Source of the DNA: DASQZK01 sp963764345
GTDB taxonomy: Bacteria; Bacteroidota; Bacteroidia; Bacteroidales; GCA-2748055
Length of the DNA stretch: 64,000 bases
Reading direction: 5' to 3'
NCBI GenBank assembly: GCA_963764345.1
Contig: CAVXSF010000010.1
Coordinates: 1 to 64,000, forward strand
Shown: positions 47,881 through 56,360 of the stretch, in pieces
How the letters are laid out: each line of letters begins with the position of its first letter
How positions within the stretch are numbered: the stretch's first letter is position 1
Made by a program: the position numbers and the translations under genes
Notes under the pieces: model-generated
What the model saw: the letters and a program-made list of their open reading frames with translations, nothing else
What the model was told of the DNA's origin: nothing
Databases searched by the model: none

Positions 47881-48429
47881 CTAACGGTTATTCACCCTCA
47901 GCAGGTAATTGAACAGTTCGGCTGCCCTGTCCTTATTGATATTGAGTATTCGGCTGTATTCATATGTCTCGTTTACAAGACCCGATTTATTGTACTCCTT
48001 CCTGCCAATGATCTGGTTCAGGATCTGTTCCGACTGTTTGTATTCCAGCCAGCTCTGCTGCGACTGCTGAAGGTATTTCTGATCAACCTCAATCATCTTT
48101 TGCATGAGCAGATCAAAATATTTTCCTGCCATCTCGTTATAGGCAGAAATCGCATCAGACCAAACAAAGCTTGCGTCATACATTTCAGTGGCCTTTTTGA
48201 GACGGGCTTCCAGTGTTTTCTGAATCGTAAACGTGTCAACCCTGAAGGAAACCCATAAGGCTCTGTCTATATCCTGTCCGGTCTTCTCCTTCTCAATTCT
48301 TGCCCTGAAGATTTCAGCCGCTTTTAATACGTTCGGATCAACCTGATTATCACTCTGCGCGAAAATATGTTCTTGCATCACAATTCCTGAAAGTGCAAAT
48401 ACCATCAAAAATCCATAAAGCCTGTTCAT
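47881..48429 (-). CDS. Secreted helical protein, possibly LprI-like (DUF1311)
   Basis: The 182-residue product has a signal peptide (L-M-V-F-A-L-S-G-I-V core, then I-F-A-Q) and a mature part that is nearly all helix. A stretch near residue 130 (L-Q-Q-S-Q-Q-S-W-L-E-Y-K-Q-S-E) recalls the LprI/DUF1311 motif (Q-x-x-W-x-x-Y-R), but the family's cysteines are missing, so the assignment is weak. It is divergently oriented to the next membrane protein gene and has no clear operon partner. Confidence 0.6.
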   Translation of the reverse strand: MNRLYGFLMVFALSGIVMQEHIFAQSDNQVDPNVLKAAEIFRARIEKEKTGQDIDRALWVSFRVDTFTIQKTLEARLKKATEMYDASFVWSDAISAYNEMAGKYFDLLMQKMIEVDQKYLQQSQQSWLEYKQSEQILNQIIGRKEYNKSGLVNETYEYSRILNINKDRAAELFNYLLRVNNR

Positions 48430-48733
48430 CTTGTATCCTTTTATTCATTCCTGTTCCGGCTGACAAAGATAATGAAAAATATCAGGAAGAATTTAATACA
48501 GAAGCCGTAGCCATGCGAATGGGAATACGCAAAAGTTCACTTCCGGTAATTTTACCGGTTTCGAAATGAGGCCGGTCCTTCTGCTGCAGTCAGCAAGAAA
48601 AATACACCCCTTTCCATATATAATTTTCATTTTCCTAAAGTGTGACCCTTCTTTTTTCAAAAGTTCTTGCATAATTCAATAAATTATTTTTACTTTGTGT
48701 TTCAAAGTACTTTTATAATAATATTACAGAAAT
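48430..48733. other. 304-base divergent spacer
   Basis: It separates a minus-strand secreted protein from the CreD module. Only the operator at its right end stands out; no RNA gene or ORF is apparent in the remainder. Confidence 0.5.
48691..48708 (+). promoter_or_regulatory. Operator/promoter 1 of the CreD module
   Basis: ACTTTG (48692-48697) and CAAAGT (48703-48708) form a perfect 6-base inverted repeat around TGTTT. The left half overlaps a -7-like TACTTTG. The same arrangement recurs upstream of creD at 49710-49726, and in both places ACTTTT follows. Confidence 0.6.
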
Positions 48734-49372
48734 ATGGACACACCCTCAGCAAGCCTTGAAGAACTGCGTGAAATAAGGAGGCTCATGGAAAAATCCAGCC
48801 GGTTTCTGTCCCTCAGCGGATTATCAGGCATCTCCGCCGGACTGTTCGCCCTTATCGGGGCAGGGATCGCATACTGGTACCTTGACCGGGGAAATCTGCA
48901 ATATGATGAAAACTTCAGAATCCTGGACAACACAAGGGATGTTCACTTCATTCGATTCCTGATCATCGACGCATCATGTGTGCTGATTTTCGCTCTCCTC
49001 TCAGGATATTACTTTTCAAAACGCCGCGCTGCAAAAATGGGAATTAAATTCTGGAACGCAGCAGCCAGGCAACTGCTGATTAACCTTTTCATTCCACTGA
49101 TTGCAGGCGGACTGGTTCTTCTGATCTTTCTGCTCAGATCCCAGGTCAACTACCTTGCGCCGTTCACCATGATCTTTTATGGTCTCGGTTTGGTGAATGC
49201 CGGCAAATACTCCTATTCCGATATTTATTACCTTGGAATCGCCGAAGTCCTCCTCGGTGTCGCAACACTCCTGTTTCTTAATCACGGACTCTTATTTTGG
49301 GCAGTGGGTTTCGGAGTATTCCATATCATCTACGGACTTGTCCTTTATTTCAAATATGAGTACGCAAAATAA
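48734..49372 (+). CDS. Five-helix membrane protein of the CreD module, unknown function
   Basis: The 212-residue protein opens with a cytoplasmic helix (L-E-E-L-R-E-I-R-R-L-M-E-K-S-S-R-F-L) followed by about five to six membrane helices (starting S-L-S-G-L-S-G-I-S-A-G-L-F-A-L-I-G-A-G), with one basic cytoplasmic loop (S-K-R-R-A-A-K-M). I recognise it as a Bacteroidota protein often paired with a winged-helix regulator but know no function. The regulator gene follows after 20 bases, so the two are probably one transcript under operator 1. Confidence 0.8.
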   Translation: MDTPSASLEELREIRRLMEKSSRFLSLSGLSGISAGLFALIGAGIAYWYLDRGNLQYDENFRILDNTRDVHFIRFLIIDASCVLIFALLSGYYFSKRRAAKMGIKFWNAAARQLLINLFIPLIAGGLVLLIFLLRSQVNYLAPFTMIFYGLGLVNAGKYSYSDIYYLGIAEVLLGVATLLFLNHGLLFWAVGFGVFHIIYGLVLYFKYEYAK

Positions 49373-49392
49373 AACTGATTGACCCGGTATTG

Positions 49393-49692
49393 ATGAAAGT
49401 CTCCCTGGATAAACTGAATAAAACATTTGAAAGCCGGATAAGGCTGGGGATCATGTCAATTCTCATGGTGAACGAACGTGCAGACTTCAATTCGCTCAAG
49501 GAAACCCTTGAAATCACAGACGGCAATCTCGCCAGCCATTTGAAAGCCCTCGAAAAAGCAGGGATGATCGATGTAATGAAAGAATTTGTGGGCAGAAAGC
49601 CAAAGACGAGTTACAAGGCTACCTCCACCGGCCGGCAGGAATTTGAAAAACACCTGGATGCTCTCGAATATCTGATTCATCATTCAAAATAG
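49393..49692 (+). CDS. Winged-helix transcriptional regulator of the ArsR/MarR-like type (HTH_34)
   Basis: The 99-residue protein is essentially one winged helix: R-L-G-I-M-S-I-L-M near residue 18, D-F-N-S-L-K-E-T-L-E-I-T-D, then the recognition helix D-G-N-L-A-S-H-L-K-A-L-E-K-A-G, and the wing F-V-G-R-K-P-K-T-S-Y. Regulators of this shape usually bind short palindromes as dimers. The identical inverted repeat flanking this gene on both sides makes it the natural candidate for binding both. The ATG at 49393 is preferred over a TTG three bases upstream. Confidence 0.87.
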   Translation: MKVSLDKLNKTFESRIRLGIMSILMVNERADFNSLKETLEITDGNLASHLKALEKAGMIDVMKEFVGRKPKTSYKATSTGRQEFEKHLDALEYLIHHSK

Positions 49693-49707
49693 TTTTTTTT
49701 TCATTTT

Positions 49708-49726
49708 TAACTTTGCATTTCAAAGT
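49708..49726 (+). promoter_or_regulatory. Operator/promoter 2 of the CreD module
   Basis: TAACTTTG (49708-49715) matches TAnnTTTG, and its last six bases form the left half of ACTTTG-CATTT-CAAAGT (49710-49726), the same palindrome as at 48692-48708. It lies 18 bases before the creD ATG at 49745, so repressor binding would cover the promoter. Confidence 0.6.
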
Positions 49727-49744
49727 ACTTTTAAATTAACAACT

Positions 49745-51091
49745 ATGGAAAATTCACATTTTATCAAACGGATTACGCGTACCCTGACCTTCAAATTCAT
49801 CCTGGTCGGGTTCATAAGTTTATTACTGCTTATACCAGCTTCCTGGGTTAAGAGTCTGATACTCGAGCGGGAACAAAGAAGCAGTGAGGTATTTTCGGAG
49901 ATAAGCTCCCTATGGGGCTTCAGCCAGGAAATTACCGGTCCATGGCTGACAATACCCTATAAGATCATCCATGAAAACAGTACAGGAACAGAAACCGAAA
50001 TTCACAATATGCACTTTCTGCCCTGGGAATTATCCGTTGATGCCCAACTCGTTCCCCAAACCCGCCACCGGGGTATTTTCAGAGTCGTAGTATACACTTC
50101 AACCGTGGATATCAAAGGAGAATTCAGCCTGCCGGATTTTCAGAAAGAGGGAATCGATCCCGGGAACGTACTCTGGGATAAGGCTACCCTGACAATGGGC
50201 ATAACAGACATGAGAGGAATTCGTAATCAAGTCAGGCTGAACGTGAACGGTTCATTTCCGGAAATCATTCCAGGTGTCGAAAATACAGATTTGTGTACCA
50301 GTGGATTACACTGTTCCATTGATCCCGGCCTGGCAAAAAGTGACCGGATTGAATTCAGCTCAACACTGAATCTGAACGGAACCAAATCGTTTCACGTTTA
50401 CCCCCTGGGCAAAACGACAACGGTTAATTTAAGTTCTTCGTGGCCAGATCCCGGCTTCACCGGGGCTTTTCTGCCTGAAGAGAGCAAAATAGACCAGGAC
50501 GGCTTCAGGGCCCGATGGCTTATCACCCACCTGAACCGGAATTACCCCCAATCGTGGACCGATGAACGTTACGACATCACCAAATCCGGGTTTGGTGTCG
50601 ATCTTGTAAATCCGGTTGACCATTATCAGCAGTCATTCAGATCGGTTAAATATGCGATGATGTTCATCGGCCTTACTTTTTTGCTTTTCATGCTGGTGGA
50701 AATTCTGACAAGGAAAAGACTTCATCCGGTACAATATGTTTTAACGGGTTTCGGCCTGGTCATTTTTTACAGTCTCCTGGTGAGTCTTTCTGAGCATACC
50801 GGTTTCACAATAGCTTACCTGATTTCTTCCGTAGCAGTGATAACGCTTCTTTCCTATTATATAAAAGTATCCCTGGGGAAGTTGAAATATGCCGTGATCA
50901 CGGCCTTGGTGCTGGCCGCACTATACCTTTTCCTGTTTATCGTACTCCGTTTGCAGGATTATGCCCTTCTGATGGGAAGCATCGGGCTGTTTGCAGTCCT
51001 CAGCCTGTTCATGATCCTGACGAGAAAAATTAACTGGTATCGTGAAGAAGCAGAAGATCAGGAGGAATTCATTCCATCCGGAAATAAGTAA
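49745..51091 (+). CDS. creD: Cell envelope integrity inner-membrane protein CreD
   Basis: CreD is an inner-membrane protein that in enterobacteria belongs to the CreBC regulon and affects envelope integrity. The 448-residue protein has an N-terminal membrane anchor (F-I-L-V-G-F-I-S-L-L-L-L-I-P-A near residue 20) and R-E-Q-R-S-S-E-V next, both typical. A large periplasmic domain follows to about 295, then five or six helices from S-V-K-Y-A-M-M-F-I-G-L-T-F onward. Here it is preceded by a winged-helix regulator rather than CreBC. It has its own operator-promoter, so it can be induced separately from, but together with, the membrane-protein gene. Confidence 0.92.
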   Translation: MENSHFIKRITRTLTFKFILVGFISLLLLIPASWVKSLILEREQRSSEVFSEISSLWGFSQEITGPWLTIPYKIIHENSTGTETEIHNMHFLPWELSVDAQLVPQTRHRGIFRVVVYTSTVDIKGEFSLPDFQKEGIDPGNVLWDKATLTMGITDMRGIRNQVRLNVNGSFPEIIPGVENTDLCTSGLHCSIDPGLAKSDRIEFSSTLNLNGTKSFHVYPLGKTTTVNLSSSWPDPGFTGAFLPEESKIDQDGFRARWLITHLNRNYPQSWTDERYDITKSGFGVDLVNPVDHYQQSFRSVKYAMMFIGLTFLLFMLVEILTRKRLHPVQYVLTGFGLVIFYSLLVSLSEHTGFTIAYLISSVAVITLLSYYIKVSLGKLKYAVITALVLAALYLFLFIVLRLQDYALLMGSIGLFAVLSLFMILTRKINWYREEAEDQEEFIPSGNK

Positions 51092-51105
51092 ACCCTGTAA
51101 AAAAA

Positions 51106-51250
51106 GAGAAAGACGATCCCTGAATTCTGTGCTTGAAAGGCTGCGTCCAACACAAATTTTGATTTTTGCCTTCCGGAATTTAAGACCGTCTTTCTCCTCT
51201 TGTCTTTGAAAGCCATCCCGGGATAAAATGGATTTTTCCCGGGATCCCTT
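51106..51250. terminator. Candidate bidirectional terminator region between creD and the M16 pair
   Basis: The spacer of two convergent genes holds two inverted repeats. GAGAAAGACG (51106-51115) pairs with CGTCTTTCTC (51187-51196) at a distance. The tighter ATCCCGGG (51215-51222) pairs with CCCGGGAT (51238-51245), followed on the plus strand by CCCTTTT. The T run is weak, so the call is tentative. Confidence 0.35.
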
Positions 51251-51252
51251 TT

Positions 51253-53326
51253 CTAATTATTCATTTCAAATACCTTACTTTCAATCTTGCTTTTATTATC
51301 TACATCCTTAACGTTGATGGTCACCTGCTGAGGTCCAACCGTTGTAAGCCGTTTAAACGGATATTTCACTCCGTTTACATCCCGGTAGTCAGACAGGTCG
51401 CTTTCCTGTGTCATTTGACCGGTGGTGGAAACCTCACGCACCAGCAATCCGGAATCGACAGAAAAGTAATTTGACGACACATTACCGCCCGGACTCGTTA
51501 TGTTGATCTTATAGGCATCCTGACCGTTAACATCTTCGATACCGTCAAGCTCAAGTTTGTACCCCTTTTCATTATATTGCAATTCGGGATTCATCAGTGC
51601 CTGCTCTTTCATCCTGGTCAGGGTATCGCCGCCCACTTCAGAACTTCCCATCATAGACTTCATGTATCCGTGTTCACCGTCATAAACCTGTTTAACAAGT
51701 GTATTTCCATTCATACTCATTTCCATCATGAATTTATCCGGTGCCTGATGATAGGTCACCACACTCACGTCCATTCCCTGAATATCGGCAGTTGCATGTA
51801 TGGTCACATTCTTAACCTTTTTCAGCTTCTTCGCTCCGCCAACTGCTTCAATGTACCTGTTCACGATACTTTGAGCCGTAACCCCTGCCGGGATCGACTT
51901 TTTTTCCTTTACGGGTTGTCCGAAATAATCATAAAAATTGACTTTCCCGTCAGCGGCGAATTTGGTCAGTGTGGGAGCGACCTCATCTTTGTTGCCGACT
52001 ACAACAATGTAAGAATGCCCGGGAAGAATATACTTTTCCGACATCTGCCGCACTTCCTCAGGGGTAACAGCGGCAATCTTTTCAAGATAGGTCGCATAAT
52101 AATCGGCAGGCAGGTTATATAGCTGGGTGTTCAGGGCAAAGGAGGCTATGGTCTGAGGTCTTTCAAGCGAACGTGCAAAGCTTCCCGACAATACATTTTT
52201 CACCAGTTGGAGGTGATCATTATCCACGTTTTCATCACGCATCCGCTTCATTTCATAAAGGATCTGGGTTATCGAGCTGTCGGTGACAGAGTTACGCACC
52301 GAAGTCGAGGCATCGAAATCTCCCATAAGCTTATCGGTTGAAATGGAGGACCTGGCACCATAGGTATACGCATGTGTCTCACGCAGATTCTGCATCAGCC
52401 GGCCGGAAAAAACGCCGCCACCCAAAATGGCATTGGTGACACTGGCAGGTATGGCATCCGGGCTTCCGGGTTTCAGCTTAACGGGATACGTAACTGAGAT
52501 CACCGACTGAACGGCACCGGTTTTGTCTACAAAGGCAACTTCGTCATTCGCAGGTGGCGGCGGGAAGTTATATTGATGAGCAGGGACATCCCCTTTCTGC
52601 CAGCTTCCGAAATACTGGTTGGCCAGCTCTTTGGCCCGGCCTTCAGTAATATCACCAACAACGACAAGATACGCCACGTTGGGTTTGAAATATGTCTTAT
52701 AATAGTGCAAAAGGTCGTTGCGGGTGATGTTGTTTACAGTTGCCTCCGTAGTCTGTTCACCGTAGGGATTATCTTCACCGAAATTCATAACTTCCGCCAC
52801 GTTGGAAGCAATGGTTTCGGGATCATCCTTGATCGATTTCAGTGCGGTCAGTGTTTGTTTCCGGCTTTTTTCAAGCTCCTGTTCGGGAAATGTCGGGTGA
52901 AGCAACACATCCGACATCAATGTAAGGAGTGTATCTTCGTGCTGGGTGAGAGAGGCTGCATAGATACCTGTCGAATATGTACTCAAGGTACCACCGATAA
53001 AGTCGATGGCTTCATCGATCTGTTCCTTGTCGCGTGATTGTGTTCCGGAACGGAGCAGATCCCCGGCCATGGAAACATAACCCGTTTTGTCACCTTCATC
53101 AACGGGATCGATATTCAAGCGTAAGCTGAAAGGAGACCCTTGGCAATTTGTGATTTTCAACAACGATGACTTTAAGCCCGTTATCCAGGGAAAACATATT
53201 GTAGTTTCCAAGATTGATTTTTGGTGCAGGACCCGGTTTGGGTGGTTGGCTCCTGTCAACCTGCTGAGCCGTTAACGTTCCTGTGAACAGCAAGAGCAGG
53301 AATATATTGAAGATTGTTCTTTTCAT
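51253..53326 (-). CDS. Inactive-type M16 peptidase subunit with LolA-like C-terminal domain, one-base insertion near 53118
   Basis: The protein starts at ATG 53326 with a signal peptide (I-F-L-L-L-L-F-T-G-T-L-T-A-Q-Q). Translation is broken near 53117-53119 by one extra base; deleting it joins S-F-Q-L-T-L to N-I-D-P-V-D-E-G-D and gives 690 residues. The M16 core lacks the zinc motif (V-S-M-A-G-D-L-L in its place), but the R/Y motif is present as F-S-G-R-L-M-Q-N-L-R-E-T-H-A-Y-T-Y. About 200 further C-terminal residues (from V-N-R-Y-I-E-A-V-G-G) resemble a LolA-like lipoprotein-sorting domain, an unusual tail. It probably partners the active subunit encoded 32 bases upstream. Confidence 0.82.
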
Positions 53327-53358
53327 GAGTTTGAATTGTTTTTTGTGCATGATGATTA

Positions 53359-54690
53359 TTATTTTTCCTTGGATTTAGGCAGGTAAAACAACACTACCCT
53401 GTTCCCTACCCTGAAATACTCCTTCGCCACCCGCTGGAGATCTTCCCTGGTTACGGCCATATATTTGTCAATCTCGGTATTGATCAGTCCGGTATTATGA
53501 AAAAAGGTGTAATCGGTAGCCAGGTTCGAAGCCCTGCTGGCAATGGTGGCATTGCTGTTTACAAAATTGTTGTCTATCTGGTTCCTTAGTTTTTCAAATT
53601 CCCACTCTGAGATCAGGCTGTCTTTTACACTCTGAAGTTGAGTATCAATAGCCTGCTCCAGTTTACCTGGATCGACACCAATATTGGGAACGGCAACAAT
53701 AATGGAAAGGCCGGGACCTTCAAAAGGAAGGGGTATGGCAGCCACCTGGAGAGCCAGTTGTTGTTCGTCAACCAGTGACTTGTAAAGCCGTGAACTTTGC
53801 CCGTAAGCCAGGAGCTGGTTCAGCATGTCCACCGCATAAAAATCGGGGGTGCCCATGGCAGGAATATGATAGCCTTCGAAAATGGCCGGCAGTTGTACAT
53901 TATCATAAACTGTATCGACAATTTCTTTGTGTTTGACAGGCTCGTCCGTATTGGGCCTTACTATCGGGTACTTTCCGTGTGGTATGCCGGCAAAATAGGT
54001 GTTTATCAGGGCCTTTGTGCTGTCAATTTTGATGTCCCCTACAATAGTTAATACGGCATTGTTCGGGACATAGTAGGTTTTGTAAAATTTCATAAACTCA
54101 CCATATCCTGCAGCATCAAGATCTTTAACCGACCCGATGGTGGGCCAGCGGTAAGGAGATTTTGTGTAGGCATGACTTAACATTTCCTGGAGAAACGTTC
54201 CGTAAGGGGAGTTGTCAATCCGTTGCTTTTTCTCTTCTTTCACAACCGCACGTTGTGTCTCAATGCCAATGGAATCGACTTTGAGATGCAGCATTCGCTC
54301 TGACTCAAGCCACAGACCCAGCGCAATCTCGTTGGAAGGAAGAACCTCATAAAAGTAGGTCCGGTCGTTAGAAGTATTGGCATTTAAGGTTCCGCCTGCA
54401 TTTTCAACATATTTACTGTATCCCTCCCTGGGTATATATTCCGACCCTTCGAACATGAGATGCTCAAAAAAATGGGCGAAACCGGTTCTGTCTGGTTTCT
54501 CGTTTTTGGATCCGACATGGTACATTACCGTTACAGCAACAATTGGGGTGCTATGGTCAGGACTCAAAATGACATGCAACCCGTTGGGCAGGTCATATTC
54601 CTCAAAATTGATCTTTTCGGCCTGCCCCCAGGAATATGAAGCCCCTGTGAAGGCCAGGATCAGGATGAAAACTAATCGTTTAAAATTCAT
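53359..54690 (-). CDS. Active M16 zinc peptidase (insulinase/pitrilysin family)
   Basis: The 443-residue protein has a signal peptide (F-I-L-I-L-A-F-T-G-A-S-Y-S) and the inverted zinc motif H-x-x-E-H in F-A-H-F-F-E-H-L-M-F (H73, E76, H77), followed by G-G-T-L-N-A-N-T-S. A third ligand Glu is in the V-V-K-E-E-K-K-Q-R region. The R/Y substrate motif of the second half is not evident (S-S-R-L-Y-K-S-L). It should hydrolyse peptides in the periplasm as a heterodimer with the downstream M16 protein, which keeps the R/Y motif but lacks zinc. ATG 54690 is preferred over 54720, which would add ten non-signal residues. Confidence 0.92.
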   Translation of the reverse strand: MNFKRLVFILILAFTGASYSWGQAEKINFEEYDLPNGLHVILSPDHSTPIVAVTVMYHVGSKNEKPDRTGFAHFFEHLMFEGSEYIPREGYSKYVENAGGTLNANTSNDRTYFYEVLPSNEIALGLWLESERMLHLKVDSIGIETQRAVVKEEKKQRIDNSPYGTFLQEMLSHAYTKSPYRWPTIGSVKDLDAAGYGEFMKFYKTYYVPNNAVLTIVGDIKIDSTKALINTYFAGIPHGKYPIVRPNTDEPVKHKEIVDTVYDNVQLPAIFEGYHIPAMGTPDFYAVDMLNQLLAYGQSSRLYKSLVDEQQLALQVAAIPLPFEGPGLSIIVAVPNIGVDPGKLEQAIDTQLQSVKDSLISEWEFEKLRNQIDNNFVNSNATIASRASNLATDYTFFHNTGLINTEIDKYMAVTREDLQRVAKEYFRVGNRVVLFYLPKSKEK

Positions 54691-55067
54691 AATCTTATAA
54701 TATTTGTTAATGGATTTCAATGTGGTTTCAGGTGAGTTTGATTTTGATGAAACACGGTTTTCATGAAGAATGTTTTACATTTTCTTCCGGGATACCGAAA
54801 TTACGCTTTTTTTATGTAATAGAATACCATTTCATCTTCTGTTGTTTGGCATCCTTACCCGCGAAGCCCGGTCCATTCATCCTGTTTAGGAAGCTGGTAT
54901 GTTTCCATCTGAAAAAAGTATACTACTTTTACACTGTTAAACAACTATCCGCCTGAGCCATTCCATCCCATCCATTTTTCAGCCGTGACCTCCGAACCGA
55001 ATTAAAATCAATCTTCATCTTTACATGAAATATCCCTATATTTAACAGGAATTCGAAACCCTGACTT
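54691..55067. other. 377-base divergent spacer
   Basis: It lies between the M16 pair and the SbcD-like gene. I see no gene, RNA or clear promoter here; a short plus-strand open frame in it shows no protein-like features. Confidence 0.45.
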
Positions 55068-56360
55068 ATGTCAATAAGAATACTGGCAACGTCCGATCTG
55101 CACCTCGGCAAAAAATCTGCCGGAGTTCCACAGTCTGCTCCGGAAAGTTCTTCCCGGCACACCTGGGACAGGATCGTTGAATGGAGCCTCGGGCATGAAA
55201 TCGACATTCTGCTGCTGGCGGGTGACATTGTTGACCGGGAAAACCGGTTTTTTGAGGCCATCGGCCCGTTACAGTCAGGGCTTGAACGACTCGGAAAAGA
55301 AGGAATCTCCGTTTTGATTACCGCCGGAAACCATGACTACGATGTGCTGCCTGCCATGATCAGGGGAAAAGACTTAAAAAACATACATATCCTTGGTGAA
55401 GGCGGACAATGGGAGGTGAAAATCATTTCACGGAAAGGTCAAAGTATTCAATTCGCCGGATGGTCGTTTCCAAATCAGCATGTTCAGGAAAGCCCGTTGT
55501 TCAAATTTACAGGCGAAGGACTGGATCCAAATCTGACAACCATTGGCATTTTCCACGGGGATGCCTTCAGCCGGGACAGCCGGTACGGGCCCTTCGATCC
55601 CGTTACTCTTCTGAACAAACCGATTGATGCCTGGATTGTAGGTCATATTCATAAACCTCAGGAACTGAGAAGCGATGATCCGGAAATCTGGTATCCGGGT
55701 TCACCCCAGGCTCTCAGTTCGAAAGAAACCGGCGAACACGGTCCTCTCCTCTTAACCGTCCATGATACACACAGGATTGAGATCGAACAGATCCCCTTAT
55801 CGCCTGTCCGTTACGAAACCATCGGGGTTGATATTACGGGTGCGAAGGATGAAATTGCGGTGAGCGATAGAGTCGCTTCGGAACTCGTCAGACACGCTGA
55901 AAACATCATTACTGAACTCGAAAAAGTCAGGTTTCTCGTCTTCGACATCCATCTTCAAGGCAACCATAATGCATTGAACGCTCTGACCGCCTGGACCGCA
56001 AACATAGGCGAACACCAGTATGAGATGGAGACCGGCACAATCCTTCTTCCGCGGAAAGTGGTCAACGATGCAGAACCAGTCATCGACAACCTTGAAGAAC
56101 TGGCTTCCAGACATACCCCGGCAGGGATTATCGCCGAAACCATCCTGGCCATCCGTACAGGAAAAACTACCAGATTTCTTGAAGACCTCCGGAAACAATG
56201 GAAGAAAGAACGGGAAAGGCTTATAAACTCAGGAACCTATCAGCCCCTTCTGAATCCAAGGAATGATCTTTCCGTCACCAAAGAGGAATCCGATGAATAT
56301 ATTCTGAGAGAATGTAACCGCCTGCTCAGCGAATTTGTAAAACAGGTGGCTAATGAATAA
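55068..56360 (+). CDS. SbcD/YhaO-type DNA repair metallophosphoesterase
   Basis: This is the nuclease half of an SbcCD (Mre11-Rad50-like) pair. The 430-residue protein has the calcineurin-like motifs A-T-S-D-L-H-L-G (residues 7-14, metal ligands D and H), L-A-G-D-I-V-D-R-E-N near 51, T-A-G-N-H-D-Y near 88, G-I-F-H-G-D near 162 and V-G-H-I-H-K-P near 193. It is of the shorter YhaO type. It overlaps the following SbcC/YhaN-like ATPase gene by eight bases, so the two proteins are made together. Together they should cut hairpins and blocked DNA ends. Confidence 0.88.
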   Translation: MSIRILATSDLHLGKKSAGVPQSAPESSSRHTWDRIVEWSLGHEIDILLLAGDIVDRENRFFEAIGPLQSGLERLGKEGISVLITAGNHDYDVLPAMIRGKDLKNIHILGEGGQWEVKIISRKGQSIQFAGWSFPNQHVQESPLFKFTGEGLDPNLTTIGIFHGDAFSRDSRYGPFDPVTLLNKPIDAWIVGHIHKPQELRSDDPEIWYPGSPQALSSKETGEHGPLLLTVHDTHRIEIEQIPLSPVRYETIGVDITGAKDEIAVSDRVASELVRHAENIITELEKVRFLVFDIHLQGNHNALNALTAWTANIGEHQYEMETGTILLPRKVVNDAEPVIDNLEELASRHTPAGIIAETILAIRTGKTTRFLEDLRKQWKKERERLINSGTYQPLLNPRNDLSVTKEESDEYILRECNRLLSEFVKQVANE

